Below are positions 42,731 to 52,254 of a stretch of 64,000 nucleotides of DNA, in pieces (position 1 is the stretch's first letter; every line of letters begins with the position of its first letter). The notes beneath the pieces are model-generated. The model did no database searches and was not told where the DNA came from. It saw only the letters and a list, made by a program, of their open reading frames with translations. The stretch spans positions 1 through 64,000 of the forward strand of contig JAUVEU010000002.1 in assembly GCA_030594645.1 (NCBI GenBank). Reading direction: 5' to 3'. Made by a program: the position numbers and the translations under genes. The stretch comes from Candidatus Aegiribacteria sp. Lineage in GTDB: Bacteria; Fermentibacterota; Fermentibacteria; Fermentibacterales; JCC-6.

Positions 42731-44385
42731 GAGCCGTCACCATCCTTGGCTGATAATGACCTGAAGCCGCCAAGCATCTTCTCAGCATGCTCCGTGGCTG
42801 CGTCTCCTCCACCGAGCAGGCGCGCAAGTTCCGGGATTCTGTTCTGTTTGCCCGTTAATTCTCTCACACTGGTTGAGGGCAGATCATCATGCAGTTCCTT
42901 GGACACCGCAAGATGTCTTCCAGCCTTTGACGCGATCTGGGCCAGATGAGTTATTACGATAACCTGCCTGTTCTCTGATGCTCTTTTAAGTGAATCCGCA
43001 AGCAGATTCGCGGTTTCTCCTCCGATACCGCTGTCTATTTCATCGAAGACCATGGTTGGTGCCTGACTGACGCTGGCGAGTGCCAGTTTAAGAACCAGGC
43101 TCACCCTGGACAATTCTCCTCCGCTTGCGACAGAGGCCAGTGAACCGGGTTTCATGCCCTTATTCGCACTGAAGTAGAATTCAGGTATTTCATATCCATC
43201 TGAACAGACAGTCCTTTCATCTGATGTCAGGCTTCTGTTCAGCGGCGGGTTATGCAGGATCACGCTGAAGACCGCATCCGGCATACCAAGGAGCCTCAGT
43301 TCCTTCTGAACACAATTCCGAAGTTTCTTCACTGTCGATTCTCTGGAGACCGAGAGCTGCTCCGCGGTTTCATGCAGCTTCTTGCCCTTCCCTGGAACCA
43401 TAGCTTCCAGATCCTGCAGTTCACGCTCAAAAGATTCGTACCTCTCCTGCTCCTCCTTAAGTGTTTTCCTCCTCTGTAGAAGTATGTCAAGAGAACCTCC
43501 GCATCTTCCAAGCAGTTCCGAATAGCCGTCCAGCCTGTCGTCGATCTCTTTCAGCCTCCAGGGAGCGCTTTCAATCCTTCCGAGAATTGCGCTGCAGGAA
43601 GAACTGGTCTCGGTAAGCGAGATTTCAGCCTGCCCGATCAGTTCGATGGTTTCGTGGAGTTCAATATCGGTTTGTTCAAGTTCGTTCCGGAATTTTCCTA
43701 GCGCGGCAAGTATTCCATCATCATCTGATATCGCGTTTACGATGCCATGAAGAGTTTCAACACTGTTCTCTGAAGCTTTTAATTCTTTTCGCTCGTTTAC
43801 AAGACTCCGGTAATCTTCCAGAGAGGGATTCAAGTTCTCTATCAGTGAAAGTTCGTGCCTGATAAGATCTCTTGATTCCAGATTTTTCTCCTGGTTTTCA
43901 TGCAGATCATCCAGACGCTGAAGAAGCGATCTGTACTCCTCAAACAAATAAGAAAGATTACCTGCCAGACTGGAATTTCCACCGAATTCATCGAACGCTG
44001 TCTGCTGGTTTCTGCGAACAAGCAGCGCAGGAGTCGAGCGCTGTGAATGAAGATCAATGATTCCAGAGACCCGTTTTCTTACTTCATCCAGAGTTGACAG
44101 TTCATCATTGATGAAAATCCTGCTTCGCCCACCCTCACGAATTTCCCTCCGGATTAGTATTTCCGATCCATCCGAGTTCAGGAATACAGCCTCGACGCTT
44201 GCCAGTCTTGTGCCGGGGCGAACCAGACCGGTATCAGCTCTCTCTCCGAGTGTCAGCAGCAGCCCGTCAATCAGGATTGATTTTCCGGCACCCGTTTCCC
44301 CGGTCAGAACGTTCAGATCACCTTCAAATTCAATTGTTGTATCGCTGATGGTCGCCAGATTCCTGAGAGTAAGACAAGTCAGCAT
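42727..44385 (-). CDS. recN: DNA repair protein RecN
   Basis: The 552-aa SMC-like ATPase acts in double-strand break repair. Walker A is GETGAGKSILIDG (about residues 31-43), a coiled-coil middle follows (150-370), and the C-terminal head has VASGGELSRVSLVLKLAL, MVFDEIDSGIGG and VITHLAQIA. I moved the start to the ATG at 44385, with GAGGGG upstream in the nadK end. This removes 12 residues of the ORF-track frame. It is coupled to pgsA by ATGA. Confidence 0.95.
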   Translation of the reverse strand: MLTCLTLRNLATISDTTIEFEGDLNVLTGETGAGKSILIDGLLLTLGERADTGLVRPGTRLASVEAVFLNSDGSEILIRREIREGGRSRIFINDELSTLDEVRKRVSGIIDLHSQRSTPALLVRRNQQTAFDEFGGNSSLAGNLSYLFEEYRSLLQRLDDLHENQEKNLESRDLIRHELSLIENLNPSLEDYRSLVNERKELKASENSVETLHGIVNAISDDDGILAALGKFRNELEQTDIELHETIELIGQAEISLTETSSSCSAILGRIESAPWRLKEIDDRLDGYSELLGRCGGSLDILLQRRKTLKEEQERYESFERELQDLEAMVPGKGKKLHETAEQLSVSRESTVKKLRNCVQKELRLLGMPDAVFSVILHNPPLNRSLTSDERTVCSDGYEIPEFYFSANKGMKPGSLASVASGGELSRVSLVLKLALASVSQAPTMVFDEIDSGIGGETANLLADSLKRASENRQVIVITHLAQIASKAGRHLAVSKELHDDLPSTSVRELTGKQNRIPELARLLGGGDAATEHAEKMLGGFRSLSAKDGDGS

Positions 44386-44386
44386 T

Positions 44387-45265
44387 CTATCCCCTCGATC
44401 CCCATCCGAGCTTTTGTCCAAGCTTGTCGTAATAACCCGGGTGATCGGAAAACCTTACAATCCTGCATGAGCCTGAGTCCTTGATTATTGAAAGCATTTC
44501 TCCGGCCCTGAGCGTCCCTGAGGCAGCACCATCAGCGGAAACTACAGGTCCGGTTCCTCTTAAAGCACCTATTGCTATTGAAACGGACAGATTATCGGGC
44601 ACGACAAGAGGCCGCAGGGACAGAGAATGAGGACAGATAGGAACTATCAGGATAGCAGGCAGTCCGGGGTCGAGGATTGGCCCTCCACAGGAAAGGCTGT
44701 ATGCGGTAGACCCCAGCGGAGTAGAGACTACAATGCCATCGCCGACCATATGCGCAACCTTTGCGTCGTCCACAAACAGATCGAAATGCAGTATCCCACC
44801 CATCATGGAACGGTTGATACTGAAGTCATTCACTGCAGTAAGGCAATGACCCGAGGGGAATTTGGCTTTAAGGATGGGCAGTGCTTCGACGATGTAATCA
44901 CCCTTTGCAATCCTGGCTATTGTCTTTTCCAGAGATACCTGCTCGACACTGGCAAGAAAGCCCAGCTGTCCGGCATTGATACCCAGAACAGGTATGCACA
45001 ATGTGCGATAGTAATCCATTCCCCTTAAGATGGTCCCGTCACCCCCGAGGACGATTGCCATATCGCACAGATCACTCTCCTGAATATCGAAACTGCTTAG
45101 GTGATCGGCAGATGAAGAAGCTGACCTGATCGTGATCCCGTATTTCTCACAGATAGAAAGCATATTCTGAATCAGACCGGCATAAGGAGGATTGAATCGG
45201 TCTACGTAAAGACAGAGGTTCTTGATCGGAATAGAGTTAACGTTATTGTCCAACAAACCCACCAA
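44387..45265 (-). CDS. nadK: NAD kinase
   Basis: This enzyme of up to 292 aa phosphorylates NAD to NADP. The ATP/NAD-kinase motif LGGDGTILRG, GINAGQLGFLA, the NDFSI-type motif (AVNDFSINR) and GSTAYSLSCGGPILDP are present. Residues 1-20 overlap the end of dxs. The listed start is a TTG, so the precise start is uncertain and may be a few codons later. It lies between dxs and recN in the core operon. Confidence 0.95.
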   Translation of the reverse strand: MVGLLDNNVNSIPIKNLCLYVDRFNPPYAGLIQNMLSICEKYGITIRSASSSADHLSSFDIQESDLCDMAIVLGGDGTILRGMDYYRTLCIPVLGINAGQLGFLASVEQVSLEKTIARIAKGDYIVEALPILKAKFPSGHCLTAVNDFSINRSMMGGILHFDLFVDDAKVAHMVGDGIVVSTPLGSTAYSLSCGGPILDPGLPAILIVPICPHSLSLRPLVVPDNLSVSIAIGALRGTGPVVSADGAASGTLRAGEMLSIIKDSGSCRIVRFSDHPGYYDKLGQKLGWGSRG

Positions 45266-47093
45266 TTCTCTCAGCTAATGATTTGTAATCAAGTCCTGCC
45301 AACGTCAGCAGTTCTTCTCTTGTGGCGTGAGTCTGAAATTCATCCTTAAAACCCAATGTGAGAACAGGCATATTAAGATCGGACAGTATGGATCGCACAT
45401 GAAAACCGAATCCGCCCATTGCTGCTCCATCCTCTACTGTTATCACTTTGCCGCATGCAGCGGCAATTTCGCGAATGCTGTTCAAAGGAGCGGGTTTCAG
45501 CCATATTGGATCGAACACGGCAACGGATATTCCCTGCTTTTCAAGGATATCTGCTGCTTTGAGGGCGTATAGAGCCATAACTCCCACACCGATTACGAGA
45601 GCGTCCTTCCCTTCTCTTAAAAGCTGACCTTCCCCCGGCAATACTGTTTCAGGGGAGATAGATTGAATATCCGGTTCTTCTCCTCTTGGATACCTGATAG
45701 CTGTAGGAAATTCTTCGAAAAGAACTGAAGTCCTTAATATCATTTCAAGCAGATCGCAATTTCTCGGAGCCCCGATACGGATACCAGGGACAGGGAGAAG
45801 CATGGGAATATCAAACATGCCATGATGAGTAGGACCATCCTCCCCCACAACACCGCCTCTATCAACAGCAAGAATAATGGGGGCTTTCTGAAGAGCAGCG
45901 TCATGTATTACCTGATCGTACGCCCTCTGGAGAAAAGTGCTGTATATAGCTACGACAGGTTTGAAACCTCCGAATGCGAGACCACATGCGAGCGTAACAG
46001 CATGCTGCTCGGCAATACCCACATCAAAAAATCTATCAGGATATTTTACCGCGAACTCATTCAATCCGGTTCCATCGGGCATTGCAGCAGTAACAGCAAT
46101 TATTTTTTCATCGGAACGGCCCAGATCAACCATCGTTCTTGAAAAAGCTGAAGTGAACGATTCTCTTTTGTTTCCTTTGTCGGTAAATGACGCGGATACG
46201 CCATGATATCCGGTTGCGTCAAGCTCAGCAGGCTCGAAACCTTTCCCTTTTTTGGTTTCAACATGAAGCAGAACCGGACCTGGTATCTCCGAAACCCGCT
46301 GAAGAACCCCGGTAATCGCAGCAAGATCATTTCCTGGAACAGGACCTATATATCGCACGCCAAAATCATCAAACAGGGTGTCAGGCGTAACAAGTGTTTT
46401 TTTCAATCCGGCTGTGACCGCATGAGCCACACTTCTGACACGTTCACCAAGAGACGGTATTTTGCCGAGAACATTCCAGACTTCCTTTTTGATCAGGTTA
46501 TATCGCGGATCGGTAATAAGTGCTGTAAGGTGCCTGGATATTGCGCCCACATTGGGCGAAATAGACATGTCATTGTCGTTGAGAATGATAAGCATATCAG
46601 TGCCGATATGTCCCAGATGATTGAGTCCCTCGAAAGCCATGCCTGCTGTCATCGCGCCATCACCGATCACAGCGACTACTTTATGATTCTCCCCTGTAAT
46701 ATCCCGCGCCAGAGCAAACCCGAGAGCGGCAGAAATAGATGTAGAACTGTGTCCTGTTCCGAAAGCATCACAGGGGTTTTCATCCCTTCTTGGGAAACCG
46801 CTCAGACCTCCCGATTGTCTGATCGTATGAAATCGATCAGCCCTGCCTGTGAGAAGTTTCCAGGGATAGCTCTGATGACCTACATCCCAGATGATCTTAT
46901 CCTGAGGCAGCGTGTAAATGGAAAGGAGGGCAACGGTCAGTTCAACAACACCAAGACTTGATGCCAGATGCCCGCCCGTGCTGCGGACCACATTGATAAT
47001 TCTATTTCTGATTTCATCGACCAGAACAAGCCTGTCCTCCATGGAAAGTTTCAAAACATCAGCCGGAGAACTTATTCCATCCAGTACGGACAT
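45243..47093 (-). CDS. dxs: 1-deoxy-D-xylulose-5-phosphate synthase
   Basis: This 616-aa thiamine-diphosphate enzyme condenses pyruvate and glyceraldehyde 3-phosphate, the first step of the MEP isoprenoid pathway. It shows GHLASSLGVVELTVAL, DVGHQSYPWK, GTGHSSTSIS, the TPP motif GDGAMTAGMAFEGLNHLG..NDNDMSI, and the pyrimidine domain FDVGIAEQHAVTLACGLA. The ORF-track start at 47387 lies within ispA. I chose the ATG at 47093 with AGGAGG upstream. It follows ispA by 4 bp, joining early and late isoprenoid steps. Confidence 0.96.
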   Translation of the reverse strand: MSVLDGISSPADVLKLSMEDRLVLVDEIRNRIINVVRSTGGHLASSLGVVELTVALLSIYTLPQDKIIWDVGHQSYPWKLLTGRADRFHTIRQSGGLSGFPRRDENPCDAFGTGHSSTSISAALGFALARDITGENHKVVAVIGDGAMTAGMAFEGLNHLGHIGTDMLIILNDNDMSISPNVGAISRHLTALITDPRYNLIKKEVWNVLGKIPSLGERVRSVAHAVTAGLKKTLVTPDTLFDDFGVRYIGPVPGNDLAAITGVLQRVSEIPGPVLLHVETKKGKGFEPAELDATGYHGVSASFTDKGNKRESFTSAFSRTMVDLGRSDEKIIAVTAAMPDGTGLNEFAVKYPDRFFDVGIAEQHAVTLACGLAFGGFKPVVAIYSTFLQRAYDQVIHDAALQKAPIILAVDRGGVVGEDGPTHHGMFDIPMLLPVPGIRIGAPRNCDLLEMILRTSVLFEEFPTAIRYPRGEEPDIQSISPETVLPGEGQLLREGKDALVIGVGVMALYALKAADILEKQGISVAVFDPIWLKPAPLNSIREIAAACGKVITVEDGAAMGGFGFHVRSILSDLNMPVLTLGFKDEFQTHATREELLTLAGLDYKSLAERIGGFVGQ

Positions 47094-47097
47094 CAAC

Positions 47098-47988
47098 CTA
47101 TTTCCTCCTGTTCGGAAGATACAGAGCCAGTGAGGAAATGTCTTCCCAGTTTCCGATAAATCCTGAAAAAGCCTCGGCAATATCGTATGAAAGCTCTTCA
47201 GCTTCTGACTCCGCAGCATCCAGACCAAGTTTGGTAACTGGATTGCACTTGCCTTGATCAGAATCCTTGGAGACTTTCTTCCCCATCTCGGATGTACTCC
47301 CGCGAATGTCCAGAATGTCATCAGTGAGCTGAAACAGATATCCCAGCCTGTCACCTTCGATGGAAACTTCGCTGATGAGTTCATCATCTGCGGAGCCCGC
47401 CAACGCTCCGAGTTCCAGAGAAACTCTAATAAGAGCAGCGGATTTCCCTCTTATCATCAAGCGGATCCAGTCCATATCCGCTTCAGCAGGATGATACATA
47501 TCCATATACTGACCACCGACCAGATAACCCGGGCCAGCAGCAGAAGCAAGATGCCTTACCATCCCTGCGACCCTTCCCGGTCCGAGAGGGGTTCGGAGAA
47601 GCACTCCGAAGGCTTCAATCAGTAAAAGATCGCCGGCAAGCAGTGCCTGATTCTCTCCGCATGTCCTGTGAAGTGTCGGTTTTCCTCTTCTAAGGTCATC
47701 GTTATCCATTGAGGGAAGATCATCGTGAATAAGTGAATAAGTGTGAATCATTTCCACAGCACAAGCCGCATGCAGGGCTCTGTCCGGATTACCTCCAGTT
47801 GCGCAGCAGGCAGCCCTTACGAGGAAAGGTCTTATGCGCTTCCCTCCGGATCCAAGAGAATAACCCGCAAACAATGGAAGACGGGAAATAGATTTCTGAT
47901 TTCTGAAGATCTGATCAAGCTCCTGATCGACCCACAAAGCTGTACTGGAGAGGCTCTCTTTCAGCCGCAGCGAATCATATTCTCTCAT
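47098..47988 (-). CDS. ispA: Polyprenyl synthetase (farnesyl/geranylgeranyl diphosphate synthase)
   Basis: This 296-aa prenyl transferase has the first Asp-rich motif DDLPSMDNDDLRRGKPT and the second, LTDDILDIRG. SLGSGGKRIRPFLV at the N-terminus supplies the phosphate-binding Lys/Arg. Chain length (C15 or C20) cannot be read with certainty. It overlaps ymdB by 14 bp and precedes dxs. Confidence 0.93.
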   Translation of the reverse strand: MREYDSLRLKESLSSTALWVDQELDQIFRNQKSISRLPLFAGYSLGSGGKRIRPFLVRAACCATGGNPDRALHAACAVEMIHTYSLIHDDLPSMDNDDLRRGKPTLHRTCGENQALLAGDLLLIEAFGVLLRTPLGPGRVAGMVRHLASAAGPGYLVGGQYMDMYHPAEADMDWIRLMIRGKSAALIRVSLELGALAGSADDELISEVSIEGDRLGYLFQLTDDILDIRGSTSEMGKKVSKDSDQGKCNPVTKLGLDAAESEAEELSYDIAEAFSGFIGNWEDISSLALYLPNRRK

Positions 47989-48736
47989 TTATCGTGCGCA
48001 ATCCGTCTACATTCAACTTATCGTCCAGCACCACTTCAAGACCATTCACGTAAGTGTTGCCCTCTGCAACTTTCAGCCTGATATGTCTGCCTGTGATAAA
48101 TCTGAGTCTTGCTTCCTCAGTGCCCATTCCAATTACTCCATCCATGGAACCGCACATTCCAAGATCGGTTATGCATGCTGTTCCACCAGGCAGTATTCTT
48201 GCGTCAGCGGTAAGTACATGTGTATGTGTTCCGGCTACAATTGTTGCTCTACCGTCCAGATGTTTAGCCAGCGCCTGTTTTTCACTTGTGGCTTCAGCAT
48301 GCATGTCAACAATTATTACATCACCCGGATTATTTCTGATTATAGTATCCACAGTCCTGAATGGGCAGTCAAGAGCCATCGGCATAAACAGTCTGCCCTG
48401 AAGGTTAATTACCAGGATTCTCACATTATCAACACGAATAACAATATAACCGTTACCGGGATTCCCTGGAGGATAATTCGCGGGCCGCAGCACAGGGCAG
48501 TTTACTTCATCTATATATTCCAGCACATCCTTGTGCTGCCAGATATGATTCCCTGATGTAATAACACTAACTCCTGCTTCAAGAAGCTGAATAGCAGTAC
48601 CTCTTGTTAGACCAAAGCCTCCAGCCGCGTTTTCACCGTTAGCAACGACAAAATCATAATCCCTGGTTTTCAGATACGAGATAAGCGCTTCCCGTCCCGG
48701 CCTTCCGATCACATCTCCAAATAATAATATTTTCAC
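47975..48736 (-). CDS. ymdB: YmdB-family metallophosphoesterase (TIGR00282)
   Basis: The 253-aa protein has LLFGDVIGRPGREAL, NGENAAGGFGLT, TSGNHIWQHK, VDMHAEATSEKQALA and VAGTHTHVLTADARILPGGT, the complete set of metal ligands of the YmdB calcineurin-like family. Members hydrolyse 2',3'-cyclic nucleotides and affect RNA turnover. The gene follows rny by 1 bp, an arrangement also known from other bacteria, which supports a joint RNA-metabolism role. Translation starts at GTG. Confidence 0.93.
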   Translation of the reverse strand: MKILLFGDVIGRPGREALISYLKTRDYDFVVANGENAAGGFGLTRGTAIQLLEAGVSVITSGNHIWQHKDVLEYIDEVNCPVLRPANYPPGNPGNGYIVIRVDNVRILVINLQGRLFMPMALDCPFRTVDTIIRNNPGDVIIVDMHAEATSEKQALAKHLDGRATIVAGTHTHVLTADARILPGGTACITDLGMCGSMDGVIGMGTEEARLRFITGRHIRLKVAEGNTYVNGLEVVLDDKLNVDGLRTINERI

Positions 48737-48737
48737 T

Positions 48738-50288
48738 TTATCGAGCCGTTTCAGAAGCTCTGGTTTCCCGGATCACAGTAACCTTTATCTGGCCGGGATA
48801 CTCCATGTCGCTTTCGATTTTTCTTGCTACTATCCGTGCGAGCTCTGCAGCTGAATCGTCGTCAATCTGTTCAGGTTTTACAGCTATTCTCAATTCTCTT
48901 CCCGCCTGAATTGCGTAGGATTTTCTGACTCCGTCGAATGAATCGGCTATAGATTCAAGCTTGTGAAGCCTTCTAACGTAAAGCTCAAGTGTTTCTCTCC
49001 TGGCTCCTGGACGGGCCGAACTGACCGCATCAGCAGCCTGAATCAGAATCGCATACAGCGAATTACACTCAATTTCCTCATGGTGAGCGCCAATAGCATT
49101 ACATACAACAGGCGATTCCTCGTAACGCTGAGCCAGCTCCATGCCTACAGCGGCATGCGAACCCTCTATATCCTGATCAGTTGCCTTGCCAATGTCATGA
49201 AGAAGACCAATACGCCTGGCTATGACCGGGTCCAGCTTGAGTTCTGAAGCAAGAAGTCCGCAGATATTTGCTGTTTCAAGTGAATGCTGATACATATTCT
49301 GACCGTAACTGGTTCTATACCGCAATCTGCCAAGATGTCTGATCAGCTGTTGATGAAGACCTGAAACATTTGCGTCAAGAGCAAGCTGATTTCCCAGTTT
49401 CCTGATCTTTTTCTCCATCTCTGAAGATACTTTGGCTACGACTGATTCAATTCTTCCCGGATGTATTCTTCCATCTTCCAGAAGTTTCTCAAGCGCTATT
49501 CTTGCTACTTCTCTTCTTACAGGATCAAAACAGGAAATAACTACTGCTTCGGGAGTATCATCAATAATAACGTCCACATTCGTCACAGCCTCAAAAGCTC
49601 TGATATTTCTCCCTTCCCTTCCTATAATCCTACCTTTCATGTCATCACTGGGCAGGTTCACGATTGAAACGCAGTTTTCAACAACAAAATCCGCTGAACA
49701 TCTTTGAATTGAAGTGGACAGTATTTTAAGCGCCTCTTCTTCCGCCTTATTCTCAGCGGCTTCCAGTATCTTTCGCGTCAGTCTTCCGGCTTCATGATGA
49801 AGCTCCTCCTCCAGATTGGAAAGCATGAGCTTTCGGGCTTCTCCCCTGGATAGATTAGCGATCTTCTCAAGCAGTTTGTTCTGCTCATCCATAAGCTTGG
49901 TTACTCTTTGATGCTTTGCGTTGAGAGATTGCTCTGTTTCTGACAGACCTGTTTCACGCTTTTTCAGAGCTTTCTGCGAATCATCGAGTTTTTCCCTCAG
50001 GATTCCAAGTCGTTCTGTTTCACCTGAAATCTGGCTTTCTTTTCGATCAAGATTGATCCGCTTTTCCTGGTATTCTTCCAGAGCTTTGACTCGCTCTCTG
50101 GAAATAATGTCGCGACCTTCCAGAAGAGCTTCACGCTTCAGTGTTTCACCTTCACGCTTTGCATCGGTTACTATCCTGTCAGCTTCTGCTTCTGATCCTT
50201 TTATCTCTCTGGATATGAGCAATTTATGAAGAATGAAGCCAAGTGAAAATGTAATGATAGCAATTAACGCAGGTATTACTATGTCCAT
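48738..50288 (-). CDS. rny: Ribonuclease Y
   Basis: This 516-aa endoribonuclease initiates mRNA decay at the membrane. An N-terminal transmembrane helix (MDIVIPALIAIITFSLGF) is followed by a long coiled coil (25-190), a KH domain with IIGREGRNIRAFE (about 215-275), and an HD domain with LLHDIGKA (about 330-430). I moved the start to 50288, where AGGAGC lies 5 nt upstream. All typical RNase Y features are present. Confidence 0.96.
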   Translation of the reverse strand: MDIVIPALIAIITFSLGFILHKLLISREIKGSEAEADRIVTDAKREGETLKREALLEGRDIISRERVKALEEYQEKRINLDRKESQISGETERLGILREKLDDSQKALKKRETGLSETEQSLNAKHQRVTKLMDEQNKLLEKIANLSRGEARKLMLSNLEEELHHEAGRLTRKILEAAENKAEEEALKILSTSIQRCSADFVVENCVSIVNLPSDDMKGRIIGREGRNIRAFEAVTNVDVIIDDTPEAVVISCFDPVRREVARIALEKLLEDGRIHPGRIESVVAKVSSEMEKKIRKLGNQLALDANVSGLHQQLIRHLGRLRYRTSYGQNMYQHSLETANICGLLASELKLDPVIARRIGLLHDIGKATDQDIEGSHAAVGMELAQRYEESPVVCNAIGAHHEEIECNSLYAILIQAADAVSSARPGARRETLELYVRRLHKLESIADSFDGVRKSYAIQAGRELRIAVKPEQIDDDSAAELARIVARKIESDMEYPGQIKVTVIRETRASETAR

Positions 50289-50299
50289 GGTAAGCTCCT

Positions 50300-50440
50300 G
50301 TTCAGGCGCAGGTTTGCATTTATGTAAAACGGTACAGGATGCAGCCATGAATAATGACCTGAACCGAAATCACCCCTGCGCAGAGTGCCGGCACATCCTT
50401 TCCGTATTCTAAAACGTACTATCGCAACAGGTATTGGAGT
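50300..50440 (-). ncRNA. Possible structured RNA between zapA and rny (6S-like position)
   Basis: The 152-bp zapA-rny gap has no ORF but can form a long interrupted stem on the minus strand: AATACGG/CCGTTTT and GGATGTGCC/GGCTGCATCC with an AAA/TGTA internal loop. In many bacteria the 6S RNA gene lies just downstream of zapA. I could not identify the conserved 6S bubble or closing stem, so this is a position-based suggestion. It could equally be the 5' leader of rny. Confidence 0.25.
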
Positions 50441-50836
50441 TTACTGCGATAGACCGGATGTGCTGTTCTGCTGGAGAACGGGGGTTTCCGCTGAGGATAA
50501 AGAACCTGAAGCTACAGAGGAGATGGATACGGAAGGATGAGATGACTCGGCAAGTACCTGTTCAATTCGATCGGCAAGCCTGGTCACTTCGTTGCTGTTG
50601 CTCTCTTCCATTTCTCCGTATTGATCTCTCTTCTGAAAAAGTTCATCGGCTATATTGAGTGCAGCAAAAATAGCCACCTTGGCTGTAGAAGCCAGAGTGG
50701 CGTTATCAGTCATCTGCCGCATTTTCATATCAACGTAATGAGCTATTTCTGCGATATAGGAAGGTGAACCGGCTCCACGGATTGTGTATTCCCGCCCGAA
50801 AATATTAACGCGGGTTACTTCCGTCCGGTTGCTCAT
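50441..50836 (-). CDS. zapA: Cell division protein ZapA
   Basis: The 131-aa protein has the ZapA head domain TRVNIFGREYTIRGAGSPSYIAEIAHYVDMKMRQM, followed by a helical region with VAIFAALNIADELFQ and a disordered Ser-rich tail. ZapA binds and bundles FtsZ filaments. Its ATG overlaps the stop of the upstream coiled-coil gene (TAATG), typical of a zapB-like/zapA pair. The tail after residue ~95 is longer than usual. Confidence 0.88.
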   Translation of the reverse strand: MSNRTEVTRVNIFGREYTIRGAGSPSYIAEIAHYVDMKMRQMTDNATLASTAKVAIFAALNIADELFQKRDQYGEMEESNSNEVTRLADRIEQVLAESSHPSVSISSVASGSLSSAETPVLQQNSTSGLSQ

Positions 50837-51120
50837 TATACCTCTAACTTATCTGCTTGTAATTCAATGCTATCCAGCTTACCCAGCACACCAGAGAGCC
50901 TGCGTCTGATCTCCTGCCTTTCTCGCAGAAGTCTGGCGCTATGGATCCTGAGTATATTGTAACCATCAGAATCCTTCGTGTCCACACTGTTCTCCAGTCT
51001 GGACTCAAGGTCATTGACCTTTGCTGACAATTCGTCACGCTGAGTCTGTAATGACCTCACCCTGACTATCAGTCTATTTATCGCTTCGGTCAACCTCTCG
51101 AGATCTTCCGATTGGGACAC
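50836..51120 (-). CDS. Small coiled-coil protein, ZapB-like position
   Basis: This 94-aa protein is almost entirely heptad-rich helix (LERLTEAINRLIVRVRSLQTQRDELSAKVNDLESRLE). The first half looks like the short coiled-coil proteins encoded directly before zapA in other bacteria. No enzymatic motif is present. It overlaps zapA by one base and follows rplT by 17 bp. A role as a division-associated partner is inferred from position and coiled coil only. Confidence 0.65.
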   Translation of the reverse strand: MSQSEDLERLTEAINRLIVRVRSLQTQRDELSAKVNDLESRLENSVDTKDSDGYNILRIHSARLLRERQEIRRRLSGVLGKLDSIELQADKLEV

Positions 51121-51137
51121 GTATCATCCCCTCACTA

Positions 51138-51491
51138 TCAGAGAGCGGCTTTGGCTACTTCCACAACCTTCGCAAATGCTTCCGGGTTTCGTACGGCCAG
51201 ATCCGCCAGTATTTTCCTATCAAGCTTAATTCCCGCTCCGTTGATACCAGCTATGAGTTTGCTGTAGGTGAGACCGTGCTCACGTGAAGCTGCATTTATG
51301 CGGGTTATCCAGAGTGCCCGGAAATCACGTTTCTTGTTTCTTCGGTCACGGTACTGATACTCCAGAGCCTTCTTCCTGGCTTCATTAGCAACAGTGTACA
51401 GTTTTCTTCTTCCGCCAAAATATCCTTTAGCTGCCTGAAGTCGTTTCTTGTGGCGTTTCTTTCTTACAACAGCACTTTTAACTCTGCTCAT
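51138..51491 (-). CDS. rplT: Ribosomal protein L20
   Basis: This 117-aa 23S rRNA-binding protein has [47 protein letters not shown] and [17 protein letters not shown], the full L20 sequence. It assembles early into the 50S subunit and, in other bacteria, represses the infC-rpmI-rplT operon. It follows rpmI by 18 bp with a good Shine-Dalgarno. Confidence 0.98.
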   Translation of the reverse strand: MSRVKSAVVRKKRHKKRLQAAKGYFGGRRKLYTVANEARKKALEYQYRDRRNKKRDFRALWITRINAASREHGLTYSKLIAGINGAGIKLDRKILADLAVRNPEAFAKVVEVAKAAL

Positions 51492-51509
51492 TTTCTCTCT
51501 CCGTGATTG

Positions 51510-51701
51510 CTAAGGGAGAAGTTTTCTAAGACGCTTGGTATCAGGTTTGGATGCAATACCGTCTTTACGCAAGTTCCTCTTCCGCTTTGCGCTCTTCTTA
51601 GTTTTAATATGATCGGCATACGGGCTTGTTGTTTTGAACTTGCCTTTCGCCGTTTTTCGGAACCTTCTTGCGGCTCCTTTATGGGTTTTCATTTTTGGCA
51701 T
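51510..51701 (-). CDS. rpmI: Ribosomal protein L35
   Basis: The 63-aa basic protein [20 protein letters not shown] matches L35 throughout, including the C-terminal KRLRKLLP. It lies between infC (12 bp upstream) and rplT, the universal order. Confidence 0.97.
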   Translation of the reverse strand: MPKMKTHKGAARRFRKTAKGKFKTTSPYADHIKTKKSAKRKRNLRKDGIASKPDTKRLRKLLP

Positions 51702-51713
51702 TTCGACTCCCCG

Positions 51714-52238
51714 CTAGTTCCTCTCCTTCAGAGGAGAAATAATCATTGTCATCTGTCGCCCTTCCATGGCGGGCTTCCTCTCAATGCGGCCAAGATCATT
51801 CAGATCCTCAGCCAGTCTATCGAGAAGCTCGTAACCCTGCTCCTTATAGGAGAGCTGACGCCCGCGAAACACCACTGTGGCCTTTACCTTATGTCTGGAT
51901 TCCAGAAATTCACGTGCGTGTTTCATCTTGAAATTATAATCGTGTTCTTCAGTGTTTGGTCTGAATTTAACTTCCTTCAGACCTCCAGTATTCTGTTTCT
52001 TCCTTGCTTCTCTTTCTTTTCTATTCATGCGATAGCGGAACTTCCCGTAATCGACTATGCTGACTACAGGCGGGTCTGCCCCCGGTGAAATCTCAACAAG
52101 ATCCAAGCCTGCTTCCGCGGCCATGTCAAGTGCTTCCTGAATGCTCAGAGTACCGACATGATCTCCATTTTCATCGAGTACTCTTACCAGAGGACTTCGG
52201 ATTTCTCCATTCACCCTTATCTGTTCCTTATTGCTAAT
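51714..52238 (-). CDS. infC: Translation initiation factor IF-3, ATT start
   Basis: The 174-aa factor controls start-codon fidelity and subunit dissociation. It begins ISNKEQIRVNGEIRSP and contains DLVEISPGADPPVVSIVDYGKFRY and the C-terminal domain EVKFRPNTEEHDYNFKMKHAREFL. I moved the start from 52355 to the ATT at 52238: AAGGAGG lies exactly 7 nt upstream, and homology begins there. IF3 genes in many bacteria use AUU/AUA codons, which allows IF3 to discriminate against its own mRNA. It lies 16 bp after thrS. Confidence 0.95.
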   Translation of the reverse strand: MSNKEQIRVNGEIRSPLVRVLDENGDHVGTLSIQEALDMAAEAGLDLVEISPGADPPVVSIVDYGKFRYRMNRKEREARKKQNTGGLKEVKFRPNTEEHDYNFKMKHAREFLESRHKVKATVVFRGRQLSYKEQGYELLDRLAEDLNDLGRIERKPAMEGRQMTMIISPLKERN

Positions 52239-52254
52239 AGACGTACCTCCTTGT

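Noticed and set aside
45243-47387. 714-aa N-terminally extended Dxs
   Set aside because: The first 98 residues lie within ispA in another frame and show no homology; the ATG at 47093 has AGGAGG upstream.
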